61,199 nucleotides of DNA from DASZYF01 sp035545535 (GTDB lineage Bacteria > Actinomycetota > Actinomycetes > Mycobacteriales > CAJCIY01): the NCBI GenBank assembly GCA_035545535.1, contig DASZYF010000076.1, forward strand, positions 1-61,199. Direction: 5' to 3'. The notes beneath the pieces were generated by a model. The model did not search any database, was not told the DNA's origin, and worked only from the letters and a program-made list of their open reading frames with translations. The translations under genes were made by a program, and so were the position numbers. Below, one piece after another: positions 42,967 to 51,276 of this stretch. How positions within the stretch are numbered: position 1 is the first letter of the stretch; each line of letters begins with the position of its first letter.

Positions 42967-43623
42967 GTGACGTACCTGCTGCGCGTCGTGCTGCCCGACC
43001 GGCCGGGATCGCTGGGCGCGGTCGCGTCCGCGATCGGCGCCGCGGGCGGCGACATCGTCAGCCTCGACGTCGTCGAGCGGGGGCCGGACGGCGCGGTCGA
43101 CGACCTCGTGGTCGAGCTGTCCGGGGGGCTGGCCGACGTGCTGATCACCGCGGCGCAGTCGGTCGAGGGCGTCGTGGTCGAGTCGCTGCGCCCGTACCAG
43201 GGCGGGCAGGACATCCACCGCGACCTCGAGCTGGTCGACGAGCTCGCCGCGGACGCCGGCCGGGTCATCGAGCTGCTCGTCGCCGGCGCCCCCGGCGTCT
43301 TCCGCGCCGGCTGGGCGCTGCTCATCGAGCACGGCCGCGTCGTGATCGAGAGCGCCGGCGCCCCGGACAGTGACGGCATGGCCTTCCCGTGGTTCCCGCT
43401 CACGTCCGCGCGGCGCATGGACCATGCCGAGGATTGGGTGCCGCCGCGGTGGAACACGCTCGGCATGGAGATGGCGGCCGCCCCGGTGGGCGATCCGCGG
43501 CGCGTGATCCTCATCGGCCGGCCGGGCGGTCCGCGCTTCCGCGCGAGTGAGGTCGTGCGCCTCGCGCACCTCGCCGGCATCGCATCGACGGTCGCGCGGA
43601 CGTCCGCGCCGGTGCGGGTCTAG
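42967..43623 (+). CDS. ACT-domain protein
   Basis: A 218-residue protein with an N-terminal ACT domain at about 1-75 (TYLLRVVLPDRPGSLGAVASAIG, GGDIVSLDVVE), a fold that binds amino acids in regulators. The C-terminal 140 residues are unassigned. No catalytic motif or DNA-binding domain is visible, so an amino-acid sensor is the best guess. GTG 42967 follows GGGGGC; the open frame extends upstream through the 5' region without coding signs. It is convergent with the GGDEF-EAL gene, sharing the bases CTAG as both stop codons. Confidence 0.85.
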   Translation: MTYLLRVVLPDRPGSLGAVASAIGAAGGDIVSLDVVERGPDGAVDDLVVELSGGLADVLITAAQSVEGVVVESLRPYQGGQDIHRDLELVDELAADAGRVIELLVAGAPGVFRAGWALLIEHGRVVIESAGAPDSDGMAFPWFPLTSARRMDHAEDWVPPRWNTLGMEMAAAPVGDPRRVILIGRPGGPRFRASEVVRLAHLAGIASTVARTSAPVRV

Positions 43624-45704
43624 GCGGGGAGCGAGCGCAGGCGGCGGCGGCGCGAGGACCCCACCGCGGGTGCGTGGTCGCGCTCGGACGCCCAGGCGAG
43701 GAACGTCTCGGCGGGCATGGCCGGCGCGACCAGCCACCCTTGCGCGTCGTCGCAACCGATCGCCCGCAGCGCGTCCCAGGTGGCCTGCGACTCGACACCT
43801 TCGGCGACGACGGTCACCCCGAGCGAGTGGCCGAGCTCGACGACCGTCCGCACGATCGCGGTCGACTGCGGGTCGCGACCGGCGCCCATCACGAACGAGC
43901 GGTCGATCTTGAGCTCGGTGACCGGGACGCGCGCGAGGTGCGACAGCGACGAGTAGCCGGTGCCGAAGTCGTCGAGCGACAGGCCGACACCCATCGCGGC
44001 GAGGCTGTTCAGAGCCGTCGTGGCGCTCGGCTGCTCGCCCAGCATGCTGCGCTCGGTGATCTCCAGGCTCAGCAGGCCGGCGGGCAGCTCGCGCCGGCGC
44101 AGCTCGGCGCCCACCTCGTCCGCGAAGCCCGGCGCGAGCAGGTCGCGCGCCGTGACGTTCACCGCGACGGCGACCGGCACGCCCTGCGCGCGCCACGTGG
44201 CCTGCTGGTCGAGCGCGCGGCCGAGCACGTACGCCGTCACCTCACGCATGAGGCCTGTCTGCTCGGCGAGCGGCAGGAACTCATCGGCGGGAACCAGGCC
44301 GCGCGTCGGATGCGTCCAGCGCAGCAGCACCTCCGCACCGACGAGGCTCCCGTCCTCGAGCGACACCTTCGGCTGGTACGCGAGATCGATGTCGCCACCG
44401 TCCAGCGCGCGCCGCAGCTCGGCGAGCAGTCCGAGCCGGCTGCGGCTCGCCTCGTCGTCGAGCTCGAAGACGTGCAGGCCTTCGCGCTCGCGCTTCGCCA
44501 CGTACATCGCCGCGTCCGCGTGCTTCAGCAGCGCGTCGCTCTCGTCCGCGTGCCGCGGGTACAGCGCGATGCCGATGCTGCCGTCGACCACGACCTCCAT
44601 GCCCTCCAGCGGGAACGGTTCGACGATCGCGGCCAGGCAGCGCGCGGCGATGCGGCTCGCCTCATCGCCGTCGGTGATGTGCGGGAGCACGAGGCCGAAC
44701 TCGTCGCCGCCGAGGCGCGCGACGGTGTCGCCGTCGCGCAGGCAGCCGCGCAGGCGCTCACCGATCGCCTTGAGCAGGCGGTCACCGGCCGCGTGCCCGA
44801 GCGTGTCGTTGACCTCCTTGAAGCGGTCGACGTCGAGCAGGCAGTACGCGACCGACCCGCCGGACACGCGCGCGTCGTCCACCGCCTCGGCCAGCCGTTC
44901 GGTGAGCAGCTTGCGGTTGGGCAGGCCGGTCAGCGCGTCGTGCAGCGACTGGTGCTCCTTCTCCAGCGACAGCGACGCCGTCAGGTAGACGGCGGCGAGC
45001 GGCGGGACGAGCAGCGGGACGAACGACGGGCCGGCCTGCGCGGCGAGCACGATCAGCGGCGACATCGCGAACAGCGCCGACGTGACGACCAGGTCGTGCG
45101 CGATGTCCGTGCGCAGCGTCGCGAAGAACGGGCGGTCCGCGTGCAGCGACACCGCGCGGGCGACGAACACGTTGTTCGTGAGCAGGTAGGCGGTGCCGGC
45201 GAGCACGAAGTCGAGGAGGTTGTCGCGGGCGACGTCCCGCGGGCCGCTCGTGGTCGCCGCGGCGTGCAGCAGCAGGAGCACGCCCTGCGCCGCGCCGAGC
45301 GACAAGGTCTGCTGGGCGATGTTGAACGCCGAGCGCCACGCCGCGCGCGAGCGCACGAGGTCCGAGATCAACGTGCCGGCCGCCAGCGCGAGCACCGCCG
45401 TCTCGAGCCCCCACCGGAGCAGCAGCGCGAACGCGAACGCGAGCGAGATCTGCACGCCGGTGGTGTCGGTCCGGCCGGCGGTCACCATCGGCCGCAGCTC
45501 GCCGACGACGAGGAGGGCGGCCACGAGCACCCCGCTGGCCCCGAGCTGGCCGATGGCGCCGGGTGCGATCTGGCACAGGATCGCGACGAACAGGCCACCG
45601 CCCGCCAGCGTCACCCCGGCGACGAAGGACCAGAAGCGCCGGGCGACCGTCGCCGGGACCTGCTCGCGGTTGTCCGGGCGCCCCGCGGACGCGCGAGCGG
45701 TCAC
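43620..45704 (-). CDS. Membrane GGDEF-EAL protein (c-di-GMP turnover)
   Basis: A 694-residue protein. Several transmembrane helices fill about 25-245. The GGDEF domain (about 260-420) has intact RLGGDEFGLVL and the inhibitory RxxD site (RDGD) five residues before GGDEF. The EAL domain (about 430-680) has E in AEVLLRW, N in VNVTARDL, EITERS, ELKIDRSF, DDFGTGYSSL and AEGVES, so the phosphodiesterase residues look complete. It could make or degrade c-di-GMP. GTG 45704 follows AGGGGGTGGG. It lies downstream of ligA across a hairpin. Confidence 0.95.
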   Translation of the reverse strand: MTARASAGRPDNREQVPATVARRFWSFVAGVTLAGGGLFVAILCQIAPGAIGQLGASGVLVAALLVVGELRPMVTAGRTDTTGVQISLAFAFALLLRWGLETAVLALAAGTLISDLVRSRAAWRSAFNIAQQTLSLGAAQGVLLLLHAAATTSGPRDVARDNLLDFVLAGTAYLLTNNVFVARAVSLHADRPFFATLRTDIAHDLVVTSALFAMSPLIVLAAQAGPSFVPLLVPPLAAVYLTASLSLEKEHQSLHDALTGLPNRKLLTERLAEAVDDARVSGGSVAYCLLDVDRFKEVNDTLGHAAGDRLLKAIGERLRGCLRDGDTVARLGGDEFGLVLPHITDGDEASRIAARCLAAIVEPFPLEGMEVVVDGSIGIALYPRHADESDALLKHADAAMYVAKREREGLHVFELDDEASRSRLGLLAELRRALDGGDIDLAYQPKVSLEDGSLVGAEVLLRWTHPTRGLVPADEFLPLAEQTGLMREVTAYVLGRALDQQATWRAQGVPVAVAVNVTARDLLAPGFADEVGAELRRRELPAGLLSLEITERSMLGEQPSATTALNSLAAMGVGLSLDDFGTGYSSLSHLARVPVTELKIDRSFVMGAGRDPQSTAIVRTVVELGHSLGVTVVAEGVESQATWDALRAIGCDDAQGWLVAPAMPAETFLAWASERDHAPAVGSSRRRRLRSLPA

Positions 45705-45822
45705 CCCACCCCCTGAACGCCTCTGTCGTCCTCGTGCCCCTATCCGGCCAGATCTCGACACTTCGGGCAGCACCCTTGAGACCCGAGTGCTCGGCCGTTG
45801 GGGTCGCGATGATGATCGGCGG

Positions 45823-45851
45823 CGAACGGCCCCGCGGCGGGCGGCCGTTCG
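45823..45851. terminator. Hairpin after ligA
   Basis: 9-bp perfect arms CGAACGGCC/GGCCGTTCG start 2 nt after the ligA stop. No T-run. It probably ends the 59-aa / MetE-like / ligA transcript. Confidence 0.55.
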
Positions 45852-45853
45852 GC

Positions 45854-47941
45854 TCAGTCCGGGACGGTGGCGAGCTTCGCCGCGGCTTCGGGCCCTTCGA
45901 AGAGGAGCGCGGCGAAGCCCGCGTCGTCGAGGATCGGCCGCTTGAGCGCGATGGCCTTGTCGTACTTCGACGCTCCGGGGTCGGCACCGACTACGACGAA
46001 GTCGGTCTTCTTCGACACGCTGGCGCTGGCCTTGCCACCACGCTCGACGACGGCTTCGGCCGCGCTGTCGCGCGAGTAGTCGGCGAGCGTGCCGGTGATG
46101 ACGACGGTGATGCCTTCGAGCGGCTTCGGACCGGCGTCTGCCGCCTGCGCCTCCTCCATCTCGACGCCCGCGGCGCGCCACGCCTCGACGATCGCGACGT
46201 GCCAGTCGACCGCGAACCACTCCTTGATGGCCTCGGCGACGGTGGGCCCGACGTCCTCGACGGCGGCGAGCTCCTCGACGCTCGCGTCCTGGATGGCCTG
46301 CACGCTGTGGAACCGGCGCGCGAGGTTGCGCGCCGTGGGTGCGCCGACGTGCCGGATGGACAGCGCGACGATCACGCGCCACAGCGGCTGGTGCTTGGCC
46401 TTGTCGAGGCTCCCGAGCAGCAGCCGGCCGTTGGCCGACAGCGAGCCGTCCTTGTTGCGGTAGAACTCGGTGCGGAGCAGCTGCTCCTCGTCGAGCGCGA
46501 ACACGCCGCCCTCGTTCTCGAGCACCTTGTCCTCGAGCAGGGCGATGGCGGCCTTGTAGCCGAGACCTTCGATGTCGAACGCGCCGCGGCCCGCCATCGC
46601 GAAGATGCGCTCGCGCACCTGGGCGCGGCAGAACTCCGAGTTCGGGCAGCGCAGGTCGGCGTCGCCTTCCTTCTCCTGCCGCAGCGGGGTGCCGCACTCC
46701 GGGCACTTCTTCGGCATGACGAAGGCCTTCTCGTCGCCCGTGCGCGCGTCGACGACGGGCCCGACGACCTCGGGGATCACATCGCCCGCGCGCCGCACGA
46801 CCACGGTGTCGCCGATGAGCACGCCCTTGCGCTTCACCTCGGACGCGTTGTGCAGCGTCGCGTTCTCGACGACCACTCCCCCGACGTGCACCGGCTCGAG
46901 CTGCGCGAACGGCGTCGCCCGGCCGGTGCGACCGACGGAGACGTGGATGTCGAGCAGCTTCGTGGTCGCCTCTTCCGGCGGGTACTTCCACGCGATCGCC
47001 CACCGGGGCGACTTGCTCGTCGCGCCGAGCCGGCGCTGCAGGTCGAGCCGGTCGACCTTGATGACCACACCGTCGATCTCGTGCTCCACGTCATGGCGGT
47101 GCTCGCCGTAGTGCGCCACGTAGCGGCGCACGCCGGCGAGGTCGGGCATCACCTCGTAGCGCGTGCTCGTCGGCAGGCCCATCTCGCGCAGCGCCTCGTA
47201 GGCGGCGGACTGCGTGGGCGGGTCGAAGCCCTCGCGCGCACCGAGGCCGTGCAGCGTGGCCGCCAGCGGACGGCTCGCGGTGACGCGCGGGTCCTTCTGC
47301 CGCAGCGACCCGGCCGCCGCGTTGCGCGGGTTGGCGAACGGCTTGCCCCCGTTCTCGACGAGCCGTGCGTTGAGGTCGGCGAACGCCGCGACCGGCAGGA
47401 AGATCTCGCCGCGCACCTCGAGCAGCCGGGGCGGGCTGCTGCCCTTGAGCTTGCTCGGGATGGAGGCCAGCGTCTTCACGTTGTTGGTGACGTCCTCGCC
47501 GGTGACGCCGTCACCGCGGGTTGCCGCGACGACGAGGTGGCCGTCCTCGTAGACGAGGTCGATCGCGAGGCCGTCGATCTTCAGCTCGCAGAGGAACGCC
47601 TCGACCGGGACCTCGCGGGTGGCGCGCTCGGCCCACGCAGCGAACTCGTCGTCGTCGAAGGCGTTGTCGAGCGAGAGCATGCGCTCGCGGTGCGTGACCG
47701 GCTCGAAGCGGGTGTCGAAGGTGCCGCCGACCTTCTGGCTGGGCGAATCCGGTGTGAGCAGCGCGGGGTAGGCCTCCTCGAGCGCCTGCAGCTCGCGCAT
47801 GAGCTTGTCGTACGCGGCGTCGGAGATGGTCGGCTGGTCGAGCACGTAGTAGCGGTAGGAGTTCTCCTCGAGCTCACGGCGCAGGTCGTTGACCCGGCGC
47901 ACGGCGTCCTCGGGCGGCTCGGTGGCGCGCTTCGGGCTCAC
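45854..47941 (-). CDS. ligA: NAD-dependent DNA ligase
   Basis: Essential ligase that seals nicks using NAD. The 695-residue protein has the Ia domain (YYVLDQPTISDAAYD near 31-45), the adenylated K121 in ELKIDG, the OB fold, a four-cysteine zinc site (CPECG...CPNSEFC), helix-hairpin-helix repeats and a C-terminal BRCT domain at about 612-690. GTG 47941 overlaps the TGA of the MetE-like gene by 4 nt, so it is translationally coupled. Confidence 0.97.
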   Translation of the reverse strand: MSPKRATEPPEDAVRRVNDLRRELEENSYRYYVLDQPTISDAAYDKLMRELQALEEAYPALLTPDSPSQKVGGTFDTRFEPVTHRERMLSLDNAFDDDEFAAWAERATREVPVEAFLCELKIDGLAIDLVYEDGHLVVAATRGDGVTGEDVTNNVKTLASIPSKLKGSSPPRLLEVRGEIFLPVAAFADLNARLVENGGKPFANPRNAAAGSLRQKDPRVTASRPLAATLHGLGAREGFDPPTQSAAYEALREMGLPTSTRYEVMPDLAGVRRYVAHYGEHRHDVEHEIDGVVIKVDRLDLQRRLGATSKSPRWAIAWKYPPEEATTKLLDIHVSVGRTGRATPFAQLEPVHVGGVVVENATLHNASEVKRKGVLIGDTVVVRRAGDVIPEVVGPVVDARTGDEKAFVMPKKCPECGTPLRQEKEGDADLRCPNSEFCRAQVRERIFAMAGRGAFDIEGLGYKAAIALLEDKVLENEGGVFALDEEQLLRTEFYRNKDGSLSANGRLLLGSLDKAKHQPLWRVIVALSIRHVGAPTARNLARRFHSVQAIQDASVEELAAVEDVGPTVAEAIKEWFAVDWHVAIVEAWRAAGVEMEEAQAADAGPKPLEGITVVITGTLADYSRDSAAEAVVERGGKASASVSKKTDFVVVGADPGASKYDKAIALKRPILDDAGFAALLFEGPEAAAKLATVPD

Positions 47942-48966
47942 GACGCGAGCTCGGCGGCGGTGTCCCGCGCGGTCTTCAGCGCGGCCCGCGCCTCGGCGGG
48001 CGTCGCACCGGCGAGGCCGCACGTGGGGCTCACGGCCACGTGGGCGAGGGAGTCGGGGGTCAGCCCGAGCCGCTTCCAGAGCATCCGCACGGGCTCGACG
48101 CTACGGCGCGGGTCCGACGGGCGCCCGGAGCTCGCGAGCGGGCCAGATGATGTCGTGCTGCTGCCGCTGCTCGGGACAGTGCCGGCGACGAGGCCGACCC
48201 CTGCCTCGATGGCGGAGCCGAGCTGCTCCTCGTCCTGCTCGATCGTGAGATCGACCGACACCCACTGCGCACCGGCCTCGCGGAAGAACGCGATCGGCGC
48301 GAGCGGGGTGCAGCAGTGGACGCCGGGGACGGCCCCCGCCTCGGCGATCGCGCCGAGCACGGTGCGCAGGCCGTCGAGGAGCTCGGCGCGGTCGGGCTGC
48401 CGGAGCACGCCGTAGCCGCTCGCGCTGCGCAGCCGGCCGTCGCGCACCGTCGGCAGCAGCGGTTCGTCGACCTGCACCAGCAGGTCGGTCACGTGCGGCA
48501 GGCGACGGCGCAGGTCGGTGATGTGGATGCGCACGCCGTCCGCGAGCGCCTCCGCGACATCGTGGCAGGCACCGTGGTCGGACAGCACCTTGTCACCGAG
48601 CGTCAGCTCGGTCGTGCCGGAGAGCGTCCACGGACCGGCGAGCTGGGCCTTGAACAGCCCGTCGTGGTCGTGGGCGGCCTCCTCGACCGCGTCGAGGTCG
48701 CGGGCCAGCAGGTCGCGCGCGCGGCGATGGTCGACACCGGGACGGGGCACGATCCGCCAGCCGCTCGGCTGCAGGTCGGCCCACAGGTCGGTGAGCAGGA
48801 GCAGCCCCCGGCCGGTGATCCCCGCGCCGGCGCCCCGGTCGGGCAGCTCGGGGACGTGCGGCAGGTCGGGCAGCTCGCCGACGACGAGGCGGGCTGCCTC
48901 GGGCGCGTCGGTGCCGGGCAGGCTGCCGACGCCGGTCGCCGTGCCCGGACCCCACGGCACGGCCAT
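47938..48966 (-). CDS. MetE C-terminal-like (cobalamin-independent methionine synthase family) protein
   Basis: A 342-residue UROD/MetE-like TIM barrel without the MetE N-terminal half. It opens TGVGSLPGTD near 11-20 and has the zinc-site-like VHCC (H-x-C type) and a late SPTCGLAG cysteine, as in the MetE catalytic domain. Stand-alone versions occur in actinobacteria beside ligA; the methyl donor and acceptor are not established from sequence. A Ser/Gly/Thr-rich stretch at about 265-288 is encoded by a copy of the dispersed repeat (48120-48151) and looks like an in-frame insertion. It begins 19 nt after a 59-aa gene and is coupled to ligA. Confidence 0.87.
   Translation of the reverse strand: MAVPWGPGTATGVGSLPGTDAPEAARLVVGELPDLPHVPELPDRGAGAGITGRGLLLLTDLWADLQPSGWRIVPRPGVDHRRARDLLARDLDAVEEAAHDHDGLFKAQLAGPWTLSGTTELTLGDKVLSDHGACHDVAEALADGVRIHITDLRRRLPHVTDLLVQVDEPLLPTVRDGRLRSASGYGVLRQPDRAELLDGLRTVLGAIAEAGAVPGVHCCTPLAPIAFFREAGAQWVSVDLTIEQDEEQLGSAIEAGVGLVAGTVPSSGSSTTSSGPLASSGRPSDPRRSVEPVRMLWKRLGLTPDSLAHVAVSPTCGLAGATPAEARAALKTARDTAAELAS
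48120..48151. repeat. Diverged third copy of the dispersed 34-bp repeat, in coding sequence
   Basis: 32 bases match the tandem unit at 42797-42864 at 27 positions, in the same orientation. The copy lies in frame inside the MetE-like gene and encodes part of a Ser/Gly-rich loop (SSGPLASSGRPSD). Confidence 0.6.
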
Positions 48967-48985
48967 GCGGAGGCTGCGGTGCGCG

Positions 48986-49165
48986 CTAGCGGCGGCGCGG
49001 AGCCTTGCGCGGCTCCTCGACGGCCGACTCGCCCTCGAGCCAGGCGAGGTCGGCGCGCAGCAGCGCGATGACGTCCGCCCGGTCGGCCTCGGCTGTGCGC
49101 AGCGCGAGCGAGTAGCGCGAGATCACGCCGAGGTCGGTCAGGGCGACGCGGTCGTTGCCAGCCAT
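48986..49165 (-). CDS. 59-residue hypothetical protein ahead of the MetE-like gene
   Basis: A short ORF, MAGNDRVALTDLG to a basic KAPRRR tail. It is alpha-helical and charged, with no membrane segment. Codon use is strongly GC3 and TAGGGT lies 6 nt before the ATG, as at other leaderless starts in this window. It is followed after 19 nt by the MetE-like gene and is divergent from ada-alkA. Function unknown. Confidence 0.7.
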   Translation of the reverse strand: MAGNDRVALTDLGVISRYSLALRTAEADRADVIALLRADLAWLEGESAVEEPRKAPRRR

Positions 49166-49171
49166 GCGCCC

Positions 49172-49177
49172 ACCCTA
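49172..49177 (-). promoter_or_regulatory. -10 box TAGGGT, leaderless 59-aa / MetE-like / ligA unit
   Basis: TAGGGT is 6 nt before ATG 49165 on the minus strand. Confidence 0.45.
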
Positions 49178-49258
49178 GAGCGGGGGCCGGCGAGACCGCC
49201 CCGCTGGGGTGTCTGTTTTCCGCTAGGAGGTGTCGGTGGGGCGAGCGATGCTGGTCGC

Positions 49259-50689
49259 GTGCTCGACGCCGATGCCTGCTACCGCGCAGTGGCTGCGAAG
49301 GACAACCGCTTCGACGGCCGCTTCTGCACCGCGGTGCTGACGACGCGGATCTACTGCCGCCCGTCCTGCCCGGCGCGCACGCCGCACCGCCGCAACGTGG
49401 AGTTCTACGCCGAGCCCGCCGCCGCCGAGCGCGCGGGCTTCCGGGCCTGCCGCCGCTGCCGTCCGGACCTCGCGCCGGACTCCCCCGACGTCGACGTGCG
49501 CGGCGACCTCGTGGGCCGCGCGCTGCGGCTCGTCGCCGACGGCGTGGTCGATGACGAGGGTGTCGCGGGCCTGGCCGCGCGGCTGCACGTGAGCGAGCGC
49601 CACCTGCTGCGCACGTTCACCGCCGAGGTCGGCGTCGGTCCGCTCGCCGTCGCGCGCAGCCGGCGCGTGCGACTCGCCCGCTCGATGCTCGAGGTGAGTG
49701 ATGCACCCGTGAGCGACGTCGCGTTCGCCGCCGGGTTCGGCAGCATCCGCCAGTTCAACGATGCGATGCGCGAGTCGACCGGTCGCACCCCGACCGAGCT
49801 GCGCGCCGCGCGCCGGCGCGACGCCGCGCCGGAGCCCGGGCTCGTCCTGCGCCTCGCCGTCCGCCCCCCGTTCGACGGTCCTGCCGCGCTGCGCTGGCTC
49901 GCCGCCCACGCGATCCCCGGTCTCGAGGTCGTGACGTCGTCGAGCTACACGCGGCTCGTGCCCGGTGGGAGCGTGACGCTGATGCCGGTCGGACGACCGG
50001 AGCGGGCGAGCGGCCCCGGTGACGGCGTGGACCACGTGCGGCTCCGGGCCGAGGTCGACGATCCCCGCACGTTGGGCCGGCTCGCCCGCCGCGCCCGGCA
50101 GCTGCTCGACCTCGACGCCGATCCGCAGGCGGTCGCGGCGGCCCTGCCCGACCTCGCGGGTCCCCACCCGGGCTTGCGGGTGATGGGTTCGTGGGACCCG
50201 TGGGAAGGGCTCGCGCGCATCGTGCTCGGCCAGCAGGTGTCGCTCGGCGCGGCCCGCACGTTCGGCGCGCGCCTCGTCGCCGCCGCGAGCACCGACGGGC
50301 GCTTCCCGACCGCCGCAGACGTCGCGGTGGCCGACCTCTCGAGCGTCGGGCTCACCGGTGCGCGCACACGCTCGCTCCAGGCGTGCGCCGAAGCCGTCGC
50401 GAACGGGGATGTCGTGCTCGACGGCTCGGTGCCGGCCGGGGACGCGCTGGCCGCCTTGCTCGCGCTGCCGGGCGTCGGCCGGTGGACCGCGGCGATGGTC
50501 GCGATGCGCGTGCTGCGCGATCCCGACGCCTGGCCCGCGAGCGACCTCGTCCTGCGCAAGGCCTGCACCACCACCGGACTCGACCCCGACGACGCCGAGG
50601 CGTGGCGCCCGTGGCGCGCCTACGCCGCCACCCACCTCTGGGCGTCATCCATGAGACCAGCCGTGCTGAAGGAGAGGGACGTCCCGTGA
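49259..50689 (+). CDS. alkA: Ada-AlkA fusion: methyl-sensing regulator and 3-methyladenine DNA glycosylase
   Basis: A 476-residue alkylation-repair protein. The Ada N-terminal zinc domain (1-75) has cysteines C33, C37, C64 and C67 (YCRPSC ... CRRC), where one Cys takes methyl from DNA phosphotriesters in Ada. An AraC-type HTH follows at about 80-175 (VSDVAFAAGFGSIRQF). An AlkA N-terminal domain spans about 190-275 and the HhH-GPD glycosylase about 285-470, with the catalytic Asp in ASDLVLRKA. This layout is known in mycobacteria. GTG 49259 is the first start before the zinc domain; RBS weak. A 4-nt overlap couples it to ogt. Confidence 0.93.
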   Translation: MLDADACYRAVAAKDNRFDGRFCTAVLTTRIYCRPSCPARTPHRRNVEFYAEPAAAERAGFRACRRCRPDLAPDSPDVDVRGDLVGRALRLVADGVVDDEGVAGLAARLHVSERHLLRTFTAEVGVGPLAVARSRRVRLARSMLEVSDAPVSDVAFAAGFGSIRQFNDAMRESTGRTPTELRAARRRDAAPEPGLVLRLAVRPPFDGPAALRWLAAHAIPGLEVVTSSSYTRLVPGGSVTLMPVGRPERASGPGDGVDHVRLRAEVDDPRTLGRLARRARQLLDLDADPQAVAAALPDLAGPHPGLRVMGSWDPWEGLARIVLGQQVSLGAARTFGARLVAAASTDGRFPTAADVAVADLSSVGLTGARTRSLQACAEAVANGDVVLDGSVPAGDALAALLALPGVGRWTAAMVAMRVLRDPDAWPASDLVLRKACTTTGLDPDDAEAWRPWRAYAATHLWASSMRPAVLKERDVP

Positions 50690-51198
50690 GCACCCCGTCG
50701 ACCCGGTTGACCGCGACCACGATGTCCACGCCGGCCGGCGCGTTCGGCCTGGTCGTCGACGACGACGGCACCGTCGTCGCGGCCGGCTTCTGCCCGGTCA
50801 GCGACCTGGCCCGCCGCCTGCACGACGACGTCGAGGTCGTCGACGACCTCGGTGCCGCATCGCGCGCGATGGAGCGCTACTTCGCGGGCGAGCTGACCGC
50901 GTTCGACGTCCTGCCCGTCCGGCAGGCGGGCACGCCGCACCAGCAGGCGGTGTGGAAGGCGCTGCGCGACATCCCGGCCGGTGAGACCGTCACCTACGGC
51001 GAGCTCACCGCCCGGCTCGGGCTGCCGCCCGGCGCATCGCGCTCGGTCGGCTCCGCGTGCGGCGCCAACCTCATCGCACCGATCGTCCCGTGCCACCGCG
51101 TGGTGCGCACCGGCGGCGGGCTCGGCGGCTACTACTACGGCCTGCCCACGAAGCAGTGGCTGCTCGACCACGAGTCGAGCACCGCCCGCCTCCTCTGA
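50686..51198 (+). CDS. ogt: Methylated-DNA--protein-cysteine S-methyltransferase
   Basis: Suicide repair of O6-methylguanine. The 170-residue protein has the active-site PCHRV with acceptor C136 and the helix GETVTYGELTARLG with the winged-HTH RSVGSACGAN. The GTG start overlaps the ada-alkA TGA (GTGA), so both are made together and are probably induced by methylation of the upstream protein. A strong inverted repeat follows the stop. Confidence 0.96.
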   Translation: MSTPSTRLTATTMSTPAGAFGLVVDDDGTVVAAGFCPVSDLARRLHDDVEVVDDLGAASRAMERYFAGELTAFDVLPVRQAGTPHQQAVWKALRDIPAGETVTYGELTARLGLPPGASRSVGSACGANLIAPIVPCHRVVRTGGGLGGYYYGLPTKQWLLDHESSTARLL

Positions 51199-51206
51199 CC
51201 GCCCAC

Positions 51207-51255
51207 ATCGGACTTGTGGCAGCCGCGCACCGCGCGGACCCGCCACAAGTCCGAT
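51207..51255. repeat. 14-bp perfect inverted repeat after ogt
   Basis: Arms ATCGGACTTGTGGC (51207-51220) and GCCACAAGTCCGAT (51242-51255) enclose a spacer with its own CCGCGC/GCGCGG stem. It starts 9 nt after the ogt stop and ends 21 nt before the SDR start, with no T-run. It may be a terminator, an operator of the SDR gene or a mobile repeat remnant. Confidence 0.6.
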
Positions 51256-51276
51256 CTCGACCGGTAGGAAGGACGC

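Noticed and set aside
45705..47003. N-terminal extension of the GGDEF-EAL frame to 47003
   Set aside because: The extension lies in another frame of ligA, is Arg-rich, and a good RBS precedes GTG 45704.
45563..48415. 950-codon open frame opposite ligA and the MetE-like gene
   Set aside because: Crosses two real genes and a terminator; composition is typical of antisense frames in high-GC DNA.
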